Assembly (NCBI GenBank): GCA_012295275.1
Contig: CM022671.1
Location: 12,023,678-12,087,677 of the forward strand
Direction of reading: 5' to 3'
DNA from: Chrysomallon squamiferum
Lineage: Eukaryota > Mollusca > Gastropoda > Neomphalida > Peltospiridae
DNA: 64,000 bases
Shown here in pieces: positions 31,789-44,681 of this stretch. The position numbers and the translations under genes are program-made. Within the stretch, counting starts at the first letter, position 1; each line of letters begins with the position of its first letter. Below the pieces are notes generated by a model, which saw nothing but the letters and a program-made list of their open reading frames with translations, was not told the DNA's origin and did not search any database.

Positions 31789-34700
31789 GTACATGAAACT
31801 ACCTGGTGTGTAGGCAAGATGTATGTCATACTTCTGTAATCGAAGTTGTAATCTCTGGAATTCTTTTGACTCATTCTGAGACTTATTCTTGGAGTTTATC
31901 ATAAATTCTAAAATAAATTCATGAAAAAAACAAAATTAAAAACTGGAAATTCTTGTATAAAAAGTCTTATATGTTATTTTCATTATAATATATTTTTATT
32001 TTTGTTTTAATTTAATTTTTTTATATATATATATATATATTTTAATTTACTTAAAAAATATTTTTAGAAATATAAATTTAAATGTTCTTGGTTAACTAGG
32101 AAATTCTTAATACCAAAAAATAATTTAAAATCAAAGCACACATACACACACACAACCTATACAGACACACACTTTAGAGACATTCACAGTGCAGATTTCT
32201 TGCAATGAAGACATTGAAATATCACAGGGTTTTCTTAGGATTATCAGAACTATTGAAAACTTAATTATATATACAAACAATGTAACAATAACGTACTTAA
32301 TATAGATATAGGCTAATGTATATATGATTAAATTTAATATTTTTTTATTATTTATTTTTTATTAGTATTAGGTTTTTTAATAACAACTTTTAAAATTTTC
32401 AGTTTGAAAGAAAATACTATATTTGTGCTTTCTTTGCTCGATTATAAAATGACAAAACTTTAGTAATTATTTTAAATCTGGCTGAGCTATTGTTGTACCT
32501 GGTCAAAGCTCAGTATTCCATTGTGGCCTGCCAGGTTTCCTTCTATCAAACTTTACTGTCAGACATTGGTGTTGATCAGTAACTATCTGGCATTGGTGAC
32601 AAACTGTGGCTGTGACAAATGCATTCCATCTCTTTACTATCACAGGTGTGCTATCCGGTGAATGTCAAGAAAGTGTGATTATGACAAACACACGTAAACG
32701 CTTTACTGTCACAGTCACACAATGTGCCATTGGTCACAAATTGTAATTGTGTCAAGTATGCTGTCTTTTATGTTAATCATACTGGCACTGGTCACAAAAT
32801 GTACTGGTGAGAAACATTGGTTTTATTGTTATTTATTTATTTATTATTATTATTTTTTAAAAATAAATGTTAATATTTTGGTTGCCATTGACATAATTTA
32901 GTGAGTAATATTTTGTGAATGTTAATTGTTATTTTATAACATTATTTATATCCTTTATAGAGAATTTATACTATTGACACAAACCTGCAAATTTCATTAT
33001 TTTGTTTATTTTATAATCTGTATTTATATGATTTTTTTTATTCTTAGCATTCAAAAAAATTAAAAAAATGATATGCTATTGTTATTCATTGCTGTACATA
33101 TAATGTCAATTTTATTATTTTAAGTCCCTATGTTTTTGTTTTCGTCATTGTTTATTATTTTTTTTTAATCTTTGTTGTTAGCATTTTGTTAATGCTAAAT
33201 TTGTTTTAATTCTTTAATCAAAATTGTGGTTGTAAATGTACAAATTGAGTTGATGTTTTAATGTATTATTTTTAATATATGGCTATTACTAGTCATCCTG
33301 GTTTTAAAAACAATTGTGTACTCTTATTATATTATAAAACAATAAATATCTGAATAAAGTATATAACTGAATTTATCATTTGTTTTACTATATTTAATTT
33401 TCAAGGTTTGTAATTCTTACATATTATGATTATTTGATAATAATCCATGACTGCAAACTTTCTCTGAAGAATTTAAAAATTACATACTAATGTCAGTTGT
33501 AAGGATCATTTAATAACGTTTCTATTTTACATGTTTTATTTCTGCAAAATATTAATACCCAGATTACAAGTGTTCATCAGGCATCAACCATTCTTATGAG
33601 AATCATTCCTAGCACATTCATTCAGAATACTTTTTGAAAGCAACATCTTTTTTCTGATTTGAATTTAAAGTTCATCAGAAATTATGTTATTGTTTTGTCA
33701 ATGATTAATGATAAAATTTTGAAATAAAATATACGAAAGACATTATTTTAAAAGTAAAAGCCATTATGGCAAATTTTCAGAATTTTTATTTGATGAAAAT
33801 GAAGACTGTCAATTTCCAAACCTGTTTTCCCAATGTTCTCAGGTTTTTGTTAGTGATATGGGAAAATAAAATACAACTACATAATTGCCAAAGAAAATTT
33901 TATTCATGAAACAGTTTTCAGGAAAGTTTTTTAGGTTTATATGACTGCGGCTGGTGACCATCGGCCATATACAAAGTGTGTAAAATCCAGCTATTGTTAA
34001 CTGCCAATTTATAAAATAATTTTTATTTGACCACAAAGCTTTCCCCAAGATGTGTGGGGGTCACTTAAATTATTAATACGAATTCTGTCGATTGGCAGGA
34101 GAACCATCTATAGAGACAAGAAGTATTGTAGGGGTTTTCTGATCACCATTAGCTAAAGGGAACTGTGAAATCTGGCTACTGATTTGACATACAGCTACTT
34201 AATTATAACTAATTATGGGAAGAAATGTTATTAAGATTTATGCTGCACACACTATTTTAAGTAAAGCCTTTGAAAGAAGGATAATTTAAATCTGGTAACT
34301 GATTTTAATCTGCATTTTTCGTACAAATTTATCTAGCAATAAGATATGTGTACCGATTCAGAGAACGAGGAATCACCGTAGCATCTTCATTGGGAAATTA
34401 AACAAAATACTTTTATTACTGAAAAGAACTGACCCTCATCAGATAATAAACTGTGAACATCAGATAATAAACTGTGAACATATTAAGAAATATTAGCAAG
34501 CAGTGTTAATAATAAATTGATCTATAAAATCATGATGATGATGATGATGATGAGGCAAAAAAATATAGGTAAGATAATAAGATTAACATACATAAAGCTT
34601 GGTGATTGATTTATTGTAATACAAAGTGGAAACTCTAGCCTGAACGTTTGTATTTTGTCTACTAAACCTCTTTATTATTCTTTGGCTTGGCTGTTATTTA

Positions 34701-36040
34701 GTGTGAATACAGTAATCAGTAAAAACCAAACAATTATTCTTACAGTCAATTAAAAAGAGAAAAATAAAATCTGATGTCTACTTCAGATCACAACATACAG
34801 ACATAATAATTTTAACTTCTGTCATTTACATTTGTCCATAATATAGCTGTTTTTAATATCTTTGGTTAATTAGCCAAAGCTGATATCTTAGTTACCGCTG
34901 TAAATATGGACATGTAACATTCTGAAGACAGCAGTCGGGAATACACTCCTTTCATTCTAGAATATTTTTGATATTCATATTTTCAATAGCTCTGAAACGT
35001 TTTGGACGTATATTTTTTTTACAAAGTGTATGTTGCTAACATATAAAAGTGGATAATATATTTGCAGTGTATTAATATATTCGAAGTAGGTTTTCACTGT
35101 TTGATGACAAATTAACTGCATGCTGCTGTTGATAACAATATTACGTTCCACTAAATGAAAATCTCTTACTGGTAAATCCAAAACTACTAATCTTCTCTAT
35201 CTTTCCATTATATACTGTTCTTTCATACCATCAGTCCTCAATGTATGGCAAACGATACTACCGACTGAACTCCCTGATACTCATTTGGTTATGTTTTCCA
35301 ATTTGTAATCAGAGAGATCCGAAAATTCTACAGAGACAGTGTCCATGTCTACATTTTTCAGTTTTTTCTCCAATCTGTTCCTCTCTGTTCTCGGTCTCCT
35401 GTTTTGTTCTATCCTCAGATCTTTTAGCTTGACACGCCTGTCCTGTCTTTGTTATTAGCCCATATCGATTTTATTTTTTCATTTACTTTTTATTATTATC
35501 TCTTCAACAAAATGTATAAGCAGCCTATTGCCTTCTTCACATACGGATTATAAAGCAGAACATTACTAATGTCTGGTGACAACATTCAAATGCATGTAAT
35601 ACACTCCCAACCCAAATGCCGGCAACAATAAAGAAAATAAAGAGAATGAAAAAAACCCATTCCTGATTAGTGCTCTGAACGCTGCTTCATCGGTGTATTC
35701 CTGTCTTCATCTTCCTCTTGTCATCCTGTGAAAAAGAATAGTCGGTTATGGCTCATGAAGTCGACAACTTCTGTAAATATCTTAAAATTGTGTCTACTTA
35801 GCAGGACAAGCTGAAATTTACCAGTGAGGATCTGTCGATGTCCCAGGACTCGTTAATTTCCATTTTACCTGGCTGACGGTGTGCGCAGTCAAAAGATGAT
35901 ACTACTACTATTTTGTTACCGCTACTACTACTATTTATACATTTCAATTTCTGTTCAGTTTATTTATTGGCTAAAGTCAGTATGACTATAAACACAAGAC
36001 AGACAAGAATATAGTTATAAAACAGAAACAGTTGTATAAT
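31789..36040. other. Intergenic stretch with weak repeats
   Basis: Contains a degenerate tandem series at about 32560-32815 (recurring CATTGGTGACAAA / CATTGGTCACAAA and CTTTACTGTCAC blocks) and a 21-bp exact duplication at 34440-34481. The higher-G+C segment at 35220-35450 has no recognised product. Confidence 0.5.
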
Positions 36041-36129
36041 ACGTTACAGTTTACAAACCAAGGAATAAAAATATTAAACGTAAGAATTAAGATATTTTTA
36101 TTAACATATAATTGTTATATATATATGTA

Positions 36130-36700
36130 GTTACAAATTAAATTACATATTTATCAAGGTTCTTTAAAGTATTAGGTCTCCTTCCATTCAGTGTAGAAAA
36201 GGATATCTTCGTTTGGTGTGGGTCCTCTCTCATTCTAAATTGATATCCTGTTTTGTCTGGGGTAGTCAGGATAGGGTTTTGTGTCACTGTCGGTACAGTA
36301 TTGTCTTAATGGCACTAAAACGTGGAATCTCAGCTAACAATCTGTTAGGAACAAAGTCGTGGTTTTTCCTGAGATTGGAAATCTTATCGGCATAAATCTT
36401 AGGAATTGGCGTTGTTTCCATTTTAGCTTGGTCAATGACTTTCGCATTAAACGCATCAACATTCTTAATAAATGGCACCGCCGCGAGATTGTGTTGTAGC
36501 TGGTCTGCCACCTGAGCATGTTGTCCACAGTCACAACGTAGGCTCTGCATTGCGACGTAGTACACCTCCAGAAATATTTTCTCTCCACACATTCTATTTA
36601 TGGGAAATTTGTGCTGGTTGAAATACAAATGTCGTCCGCCTATTAATGTATCGATAAAAGTCACTCTAATGTGAGCAGCTGCCATAATGTTAAACGTGAA
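36130..36700 (-). pseudogene. Decayed FLYWCH-type zinc-finger gene fragment
   Basis: Read on the minus strand, one frame gives FIDTLIGGRHLYFNQHKF, a second gives RKYFWRCTTSQCRAYVVT, and the first frame resumes with HNLAAVPFIKN, KIYADKISNL and LLAEIPRFSAIKTILYRQ. Together these follow the FLYWCH finger (F-GG--L---G, YWRC, CRA, H-H) and its usual downstream helix, as in transposon-derived proteins. Further shifted homology (TPNEDILFY) continues to about 36180. At least two frameshifts and stops: a dead copy. One Cys/His ligand region, normally HNH, reads HNL. Confidence 0.7.
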
Positions 36701-37149
36701 ATAATTTTCCATTTTGATATAAAACTTTATATAGATTAAACCGGGAAAAGAACCAATGTACAAGTGCCTGTTCAGTATAAGAGAAAAATTAATTTACTAC
36801 AAAAAACAGTAAATTGGTAGAGCATGATATGAGCAAATAAACAATAAACAAAAACACTCAGGCACCTACTCAGTTAATGGAAGCCTAATTACAAATTCTA
36901 CCCAGGACAGTAATCTCTTAACATTCCACTTCAGGGTTCTCATCTCACTGTTAACAAAAAAGGCGTCTCGTAACTGCAGTGCACAACTTACAAACAGTTA
37001 GAAATGTGTTATTATTCTACGTCATGGTACTAAACAAAATAGATTTGTCGACTTCCTGGGCTGACGCCAAATAGTCAGCATTTCATTTTACCAACTTTTA
37101 AATCAATACAAAGTTAATTTCATCATTACTAGTATTACTCTCATTATTA

Positions 37150-37860
37150 CATCATTATTGCTGTTATTATTCTCTTTGATGATGATGATGATGATGTTGT
37201 TGTTGTTACTGTCATTATCAGGATTCTGACTATTGTTATTACTAGCATTATTTTATTTATTTATTCTTTCATTAATTTTTTTTTTTTAATTCATTGTTTT
37301 GTATGATGTGGTATGTGTCCTGTGGTGTGATGTTTGAGTGCGTAATGTTTGTGTTGTGTATGTTTGTTTTTGCTTAGTTTTATTTTGTATCTGGTGTGTG
37401 TGTGTGTTTTGTGTCCCCTTTGTTGTGTAATTTGTATGTTTTTGGTGAGATTTTGTGTTTGTGTTTATACACTGGAGCAGAGATTGTGGTGTCTACTGTT
37501 TATAAGTGTATGGTATGTTCTGTGGGTGTTTTTCATGTTTGTTTGGTGTATAGTGTGTGTGGCAATAACTTTTCTGTTTTGCATAATACGTTGTTTGTCA
37601 TGTTCTATATGATTGTTTTTGTTGTTTTTTTAATTCTGTTGTATTATTTCCTTTTCATTTAATGTTATGTTGTTTATAATGTCTGTCTGCACTGTATTTT
37701 ATATTGATTTTATTTTTATTACTTTATGTATTTATGTCAAATGTATCTGGTGTAATGTTTTGAGATACATTTTTGATTTTATTCTATAAACCTAGTCCTG
37801 TTAATCCAACCTTTTTGTCTTTCCAAATAAAATACAGCAGGCAGAATTTCTTCCTTTAAA
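37150..37860. other. GT/TTG-rich low-complexity region
   Basis: Skewed T+G-rich sequence that creates Cys/Val-rich spurious ORFs. No gene supported. Confidence 0.6.
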
Positions 37861-37999
37861 TAATCTTTTAAAGTATATTTTGAACCATGTTTAATTTCTG
37901 TTTATGTGGAATATCAGGACTCGCATAAAGGTGGATCTGCCAATACCTCAAAAATAAAAAAGTGCTTATCCAGAACCAAAGACACAAAAGCAGAAAGAA

Positions 38000-39020
38000 A
38001 AACAAATTGGAACGAGGTTATAAACGATATACCAAAGGAAATCCCACAATTAGTTCATTGAGTACTATAGTCTGAAGGCAGATAACATGGATTTCAGGTA
38101 TTCAGACGAAGGCATCACAACCGAAAGCATGATTCAAGAAGCTCTGAATAAAATTGAGAAATGAACAAAGACATGGCTGATTTGATTAAATGCAAAGAAA
38201 CCTACAAGGTAAAGTGATTTAGTCTGGCCAACAAAGAACTGAAAGTCAAACTTCAAACTGAAGGAAACAAATAAGTTCTGGATCTCATTTGATCACAGGA
38301 TTTTATGGAAAACAGAAATTAACAAATACACTAGCAGAACCAAAACACAAGTCACTTATAAAGAAGTTTCAGCATCATCAAGGGACGCTGTTTACAACAT
38401 AAATGAAACAATCTACCCAGGCTATATTAGACCAGTACTAGAATATCTTGGTAAAAGCAGCAGATACTGGTACAGACGTCATGGATCATAAGATCAAGAC
38501 AATCGCAACACTGCAGAATTCACACAGAACAGGGACAACTTCCCAGTCAGGAGACTGTACCAGTAATAAAATAAAATAAAATAAAAACAAAAACAACAAA
38601 ACAACCAATACAGATATTGAAATAAGAGCTTTTATATATGCACAATTTCTACTTTGAAGATCATTGATTAGCTGATGAAGCAACCAAAAACTGGGGGTGC
38701 AGAATTCAAACTGAACTCAATGATAAGTAAGTAGATTCAGATGTGTATTCCAACAAATAAACACTCCTGTAATAAGGATGAAACAGAAACCCTGATTAAG
38801 AACATGAAGAACATACACGTGTTCTTTCTCTTCTCCAGCTCCCAACGATCAGAAAATGAAAACATGAGTCATCTTGATACTGATGTTTCTATGCTGGCTT
38901 ATGATACTGAATAAACAACAATATAGTTGATACATCACATTACAACATTCCAGGAAATGAGGAAGCAGATAAGCTAGCAAATGAAAAAAGTAAAATAATC
39001 CAGTAGGAGTTAGAAATAAA
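38000..39020 (+). pseudogene. Non-LTR retrotransposon remnant (Jockey/I-like): reverse transcriptase end and RNase H
   Basis: Three-frame reading gives NDIPKEIPQLVH, a broken YADD box (ADNMDFRYSDEG), QEALNKIEK-stop-TKTWLI-stop-LNAKK, DHRILWKTEINKYTSRTKT, YPGYIRPVLEY, and further on SHYNIPGNEEADKLANE. These are the palm/thumb and RNase H segments of LINEs that code for RNase H. Stops and frameshifts are frequent and the endonuclease part is absent. Clade placement is approximate. Confidence 0.8.
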
Positions 39021-39717
39021 GAGGAGATACAGACCAAAATTAAATATGAAAAACATACTAAGTAACTTCTAATACTAAAATAAAGAAAAACATTATTTCT
39101 AAAGCCATTCTACAGATATTTTGAAACATAAATATGGTTTACTTTTTTCTATTCATAGTTTTACATGTTTATTTATTTATTTATAATTTTTTTAAAATAT
39201 TTTTAATGAAAGGTATTTTATTAAATAATCCAGATCATTTTTATGGAATATCTTTGAAATTTTCTCAATATCGATTATTCCACAGTGATTTCATTCTGTG
39301 CTTGCTAAATAAAGAAAGCCAAGCTGTTATTTCACAGAGTCCTAGAAACATAGTTCCTACTTGCATTAAACTATATTGTTTATTATATACTTTCTATATT
39401 TTTGTTGTTGTTGTAATGTGAGGTATTAAGAACTGTAAATAACAATAATAAATTTAAATTCTACTGACAGGTTCAACTGCTATACATTTTCTAAAGCTGT
39501 CTCCTTGAAATAGTCAAATTTAAATATCAGGCTAGAGTAATCTAAATGAACCAATTATCAGGAACAAAATTATTTATTTATTTAAATCTTAGTGGTTTAG
39601 TTTGAAAAATTATATGATTAGCTGTGTGATGTTAAACTCGACAGAATCTTTTCAGTGAAACATTTCTCTTTAAAGTTGCAGGTATTCATGACTGACCCTC
39701 TTTAGGACTGGTAACAA

Positions 39718-41818
39718 ATAGTCTGGGAGTACAGAGGGTTGACCCTGCATTGTTGTATTAAGTTTTTTTTTACTGTTGATTTAGGTAGCCAAGGGTCTGT
39801 TTTCAGAAACTGCTTGATGACATGTTACCCATGAGCAATTTGAGAAATTGAAGATGGCGTCCAAGATGGCTGCCATTACATATAAATGGCCATAACCCCC
39901 TACCTGTTCATCATAGGAAGGTGATTTTTGTCTCTATTCCTAGGTTTTTGGGGTCAAGCTATCCATTAGAACTAAGTATTATGTTAATATCGTATTACAT
40001 AATAGTAATTTCCAAGATGGCTCCCAAGATGGCCGCCATACCACTAAAACTGGCACATCTCCTTAACTATTTACTCCAAAATAGTCGTGAAGGTGTCTAT
40101 CACTGGGTATTTCGGAGACATCTATCTGTATATGATGTTTGATGTATCTAGAAATCCAAGATGGCTGGCAGTTTACAAGCACTGGTATATCTTCTATACT
40201 ATTCAATCTTGGGAAAAATATGAAAAGATAAACAACCACAGGTGTTATATTATAACAAAAGTTATTTAGTTTTAAATTTTAAAGATGAATTCTCACACAG
40301 ACTACCAAAAGCATATTATACAATTCATATTTTCGGATGGTTACTGCTTCACCAAATAATTTACACTGTTGTACATTGTGTTGTCCCGTGTGCATCGCAA
40401 AGACATGCAATCAACCATATGTCGGGTTACAGCAACCCTGATTTTAGTAGGCACCAAATATTGTGCATTTCATGTTTGCAGAGTTGCAACTACAAGCACG
40501 TGAACTGCATGGAGTAGTACTGTGGCATCCACATTCTATTAGATGTACCGCCAGCTAGCCTGTAGGTCATTCACCCTTGAGTAAATCAAATTGAAATCAA
40601 ATTGGTATCAAATACTTTCACAGCTCCAATTCTTCACATGCTTCCTTGCATGATCCATAGTTCAGATTCCAACCTGCTGCATGCATGCAAACTAAGGGTC
40701 CATACCTTAAGCGTGATGCCAACTATCCCCCCAGGAGCATGCCCATATCGCATGAAGGTCGTCTCAATCATCATATCGCTCCAGATGCCATTCTATAAGC
40801 CAGCAGAATGGTGCATAACATGCTCACCCTTCATGACGTGTGACAACACCTCTTGTGGTAGCCGTTCCATCACACGAAGGTAGCACAACCCATATCTCGC
40901 ATAGTTCACATGCCCTGCAGCAAAGAAGTGTGGTAGCATTTGCTTGTAGGTTGCCAGATGAAGGGGTTAGTCACCTTTGCGCTCAGCCCATACGAACGTC
41001 ATGGTGAGCACGACAGGTTTTATCAAGACATCGACCCAAAGTTTGGTAGTTTGACTCTTGCTGGCTTCAGTTTCGAGAATCTGCATGAGGTCACCACTGC
41101 AATGTAGTGATTTATCCTGAATGATTCCGCGAAGTGCCTCTTCAGGTAGGGAAACGTTTTTTCGACACACCGCCAAACACAGAGGACATTACATCTGAAA
41201 GACTGGTATCGGCCATCAGTGTTCCGACAGATCCACTGAAGCTCATTAGAGAGTGCATCCCTCCCAACCGTAGAATAACATTTGAGAATCTTTCTGGAAA
41301 AGTCCACTGGACTTCGACAGCGGCCCTGTACAGCTGCAGATCACAAGTAAAATCTACGAACTGTTGCCCAATATTGCATGTGTAGATCTGTGCAAAGGCC
41401 ACTGATGTCATCATGGTATCTGGGTGTGACGGGATCATGTCTATTAAGGGAAGGTAAACAGCCCTTATCTTTGATTGTGCTGAATTACCCTGTCAACATG
41501 CAGCCCCAGTATTGAGCCACTGTACTCTGGACAATCAATACGATATTAACATAATACTTAGTTCTAATGGATAGCTTGACATCTAAAACCTAGTTATAGA
41601 GACAAAAATCACCTTCCTAGGGTGAATAGGTATGGAGTTATGTTCATTTATATATAATGGCGGCCATCTTAGACGCCATCTCGAATTTCTCAAATTGCTC
41701 AAAATGTCATCAAACAGTTTCTGAAAATAGAGACCCTTGGCTACCAAAATCAACAGTAAAAAAAAAAAAACTTAATACAACAATGCAAGGGTAAAAATGG
41801 CAGTTGGCTCCCAGACTA
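39718..41818. mobile_element. 2.1-kb inverted-repeat element
   Basis: The left end (39718-39997) and the right end (41537-41818) are inverted copies of about 280 bp, roughly 80-90 percent alike, starting TAGTCTGGGAG on the left and ending CTCCCAGACTA on the right. Shared internal words include GCATTGTTGTATTAAG, GGTGATTTTTGTCTCTAT and CATTAGAACTAAGTATTATG. The interior holds a decayed minus-strand gene (next entry). Possible TA at both outer edges. Superfamily not determined. Confidence 0.85.
40600..41460 (-). pseudogene. Broken gene of an uncharacterised repeat-borne invertebrate family
   Basis: On the minus strand, frame one gives WTFPERFSNVILRLGGMH, SLMSFSGSVGTLMADTSL and VMSSVFGGV. After a frameshift near 41140-41150 comes EEALRGIIQDKSLH, TTKLWVDVLIKPVVLTMTF, VWAERKGD, a TAA where Trp is expected, PLHLATYKQMLPHFF, AAGHVNYARYGLCYLR, then a second stop (TAG, again at a probable Trp), NGIWSDMMIETTFMRYGHA. 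I recall proteins with the same motifs as multi-copy, unnamed predictions in cnidarian, mollusc and fish genomes. Function unknown; this copy is dead. Confidence 0.65.
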
Positions 41819-41819
41819 T

Positions 41820-44298
41820 AATGAATGTTGCAATGAATAAAAATTATTACTGGATTAGTGTGAAGAAATATGTAAACTTACGAGATCATTGAAATTAGCC
41901 TATTAATTACTGCTATTCTTTAGACTAAAAATGACTGTCAGCAATGTTATTAGTTTTGTATTTTTACTTATCTTACACGATTTCTAACTCACACAGCACA
42001 TGCACATACATCTGTTGTTAGTATTAGAAGCTGTTTGACATTAGATCATGTGTTCTTGATAAATGATCTTGCAGAGATTAGAAAGAAGACTGTGAGAAAT
42101 GCGACTTTGAAAACTTTTATGTGAAACGTGTGTTTCTGTTGCAATATATATATATAAGTAAAAGAAGTATATATGTACATATATATCTTCTATTACAAAA
42201 TACATATTTCTGTTCAATTTCAGTTTATTTTATTCTTGTCAAAACCTGATTACAGATGCTGTTTTTATTGAAGAAAATTTTGATTATTAAAGCTTTCTGT
42301 AAACAGACATTTACAATAGGATAGATACAATAAAGAAATTACCAAGACACTGGTTTCTTATTTTTGGTATCTGCAGTAAAAATTGTAGAAAAGTAAAATA
42401 TTTAAACTGTTAGTCTAATATGCACAGTGAAAATTACAGGTCTGTTTCCATCTTTGCATTAGCCATTGATTGGTCCTGGAATGTAAAATATAAGCCCCCC
42501 AAGGACAAAACCCACCCAGCCCAAAAATGCACTGGCAGACAAAAAAAAAAAAACAGTGAAAAAACAAAAATCACATAAGTTAAAATTATTAAAAATACAT
42601 TTTATAACAACGTAACATCAACGATAGATACAAAATTTAATACCTTTTTCAAGGCGTATCTCACATGACGATCACGTGATGCACGAGCGTCACGATCAAA
42701 TTACTTGAAGGCTTTTGTCTTTTTTATGGCGTTGATTTCATAACAAAATCAATTTATCCAAGGTATGCTAATTATGTGGATTACATTTAAAACTAGTCAG
42801 TTATTCACACTGTTTATCACACCCAGTTTACTCGAATGAATAACTAATTATATTTTCCATGATTTAGATAATCAGGGAAAATATTAAATACTAGTCATTT
42901 TACTTTTTATGGTGGAGGAGCTTTTGTCCATCCTTGGATATCTATTATCTGCCTCTGCATTTTTTGGCCTGGGGGTTAGGTCCGTATTTTCTCAAAGTTT
43001 CTTAATTAATTTTCCATCTTATGTTAATTTTTACATGCTAAGTGAGAGTCAGTATCTACAATTTCAAAAGACCTACTATATGTTAGGCACCCTACAAATT
43101 AGTGCACATTAAAAAGATGTTGTTTGTAGAAAATTAATTTTTCTAATTCAGGGTAATGGTCAAATTTTGCATGAAAGCAGTACTAAAAAAATCCAAAGCA
43201 CAAATCTCTGGAAAGTAATGAGCTTTTTCAGTGGTTAATTGGCAACACTGACTGTATGGGGGGGGTGTATTTGTTTTGTTTTTGTTTTTGTTCCGATTTG
43301 TTCTGATTTTACAACTGAAGAATCTTTATTATGTTTCATATTAATTAAATAGTTTTATGAATCTGGTCAGTTTGTCTTATTTGGAGATGCCAGAGTTTCA
43401 GTGTTGTACATGTTTATATTTCTATATCAGGGATGACCCATTATTAAACCTCTTTAATCTGGTAACCCATCTTGGCTGTTTGTTCCTAGGAAGTGAATTT
43501 ATCAGTAACTTATATATATGATAAATCAGATTACTTGCTCCCCCATTACATTTATTTAGGAAGAAGACACTGTTATGATATCTAGATCCAATGCACAGAT
43601 GTGAATTAGTAGAATTCACTGTTACTTAATGTGTTAGGAAGCTTGTGTGTGATGTCTTGTAATATTTACTACTACTATGCATTGTCTGTGTAAAAAATAC
43701 TCCCAATGGATAAGAATGATGTAAACAGCAAAAAGATTCAATATTTTAATATACATCTGTTTTTTGTTTTTTCAAGGTTTTTTATTCACAATAAATTAGT
43801 TGACATTGAATTATCTCATCACTACTCCATAAATTCTGATGTAATACCACTATATGAAATAGTGTCAAAGTATAAAACAAAATACAATGAATTTTATAAA
43901 AAAATATTTCTGATACTATTTATTATGTAGCAGATTCTTTTACTTGAGGTTTGTAACAAAGAAACTTCTTTCAAATGATATATGATGAAATAGTTATTTA
44001 TTTAGTGAACAAAATACTGCAGTATTCCTTTTTTCATGTTTTCTAAATATTATAATAATGATAATGATGATGATGATGATGATCATAATAATAATAATTA
44101 TAATAATAATAATAAATTTCTGCTTTTAAAAAAAAATATATATGTACATAAAAATTCAAAATAATTTTTTCTTCACATTCACAAATCACAATTTTTGATA
44201 TTTAAAGCTAAAGCATGGTGATGAATGAATAAAAAAAGAAGAAAAAATATGATCTTCAAAAAGCATAAGCATTGTACAGTATTTTCCTAAAGACACAA
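41820..44298. other. Intergenic region and 3' UTR of the adhesion gene
   Basis: No coding region recognised. It contains an E-box palindrome GATCACGTGATC-like site near 42669-42679 and simple AT/ATG repeats at 44050-44115. A minus-strand AATAAA candidate for the adhesion gene is near 43997. I looked for a transmembrane plus FIGQY cytoplasmic exon here and did not find one. Confidence 0.5.
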
Positions 44299-44681
44299 TC
44301 ACACCAGAAAAGAGATGATTACACCAAAAACTATCATGATTACAGAGTACGTCGACACAACACACTGACTTCCTGTAAGAGGACAGGCGGCTTCTTTCAA
44401 CATTACCCAGTATTTCTGTTCTGTCAAGCCTAAGTAGTTCTCTGCCACACATTTATAAAACCCTGCACTGTTCTCATCAGTCTTCAGCAGTATGAGTCGA
44501 GAATCTGGAATTTCATTGTGACTTATCAAAAGAACATTTCCATCAGAAACTAAAGGAATATCCTTTCTCAGCCATGTAACAGCTGGAACCGGATATCCTT
44601 CCACTTTGCAAGTCAAGTCCAGGGCTTCTCCAGTGGTTACTACTACAGTTGTAGATTCTTCATCCATCAGGGTTGGTGCAC
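44299..44681 (-). other. Last exon: seventh Ig domain and GPI-like hydrophobic C-terminus
   Basis: Encodes an I-set-like Ig (ALDLTCKVEGYPVP, WLRKD, SAGFYKCVAENYLG), then a short linker with CPLTGSQC, then a final hydrophobic run YSVIMIVFGVIISFLV directly before the stop. A hydrophobic run at the very C-terminus with no cytosolic basic tail is the pattern of a GPI-attachment signal; the modification site is not determined. It lies downstream of the frameshift in the previous exon. Confidence 0.75.

Noticed and set aside
37349-37662. Two overlapping Cys/Val/Phe-rich ORFs on the plus strand
   Set aside because: Caused by T+G skew; no domain, no splice context, and both frames are equally 'open'.
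39134-39421. 95-aa plus-strand ORF
   Set aside because: No recognisable motif; lies just after the LINE remnant in AT-rich DNA.
40242-40883. Plus-strand ORFs of 91-93 aa inside the inverted-repeat element
   Set aside because: They are antisense to the recognisable minus-strand relic, or lie beside it without similarity.
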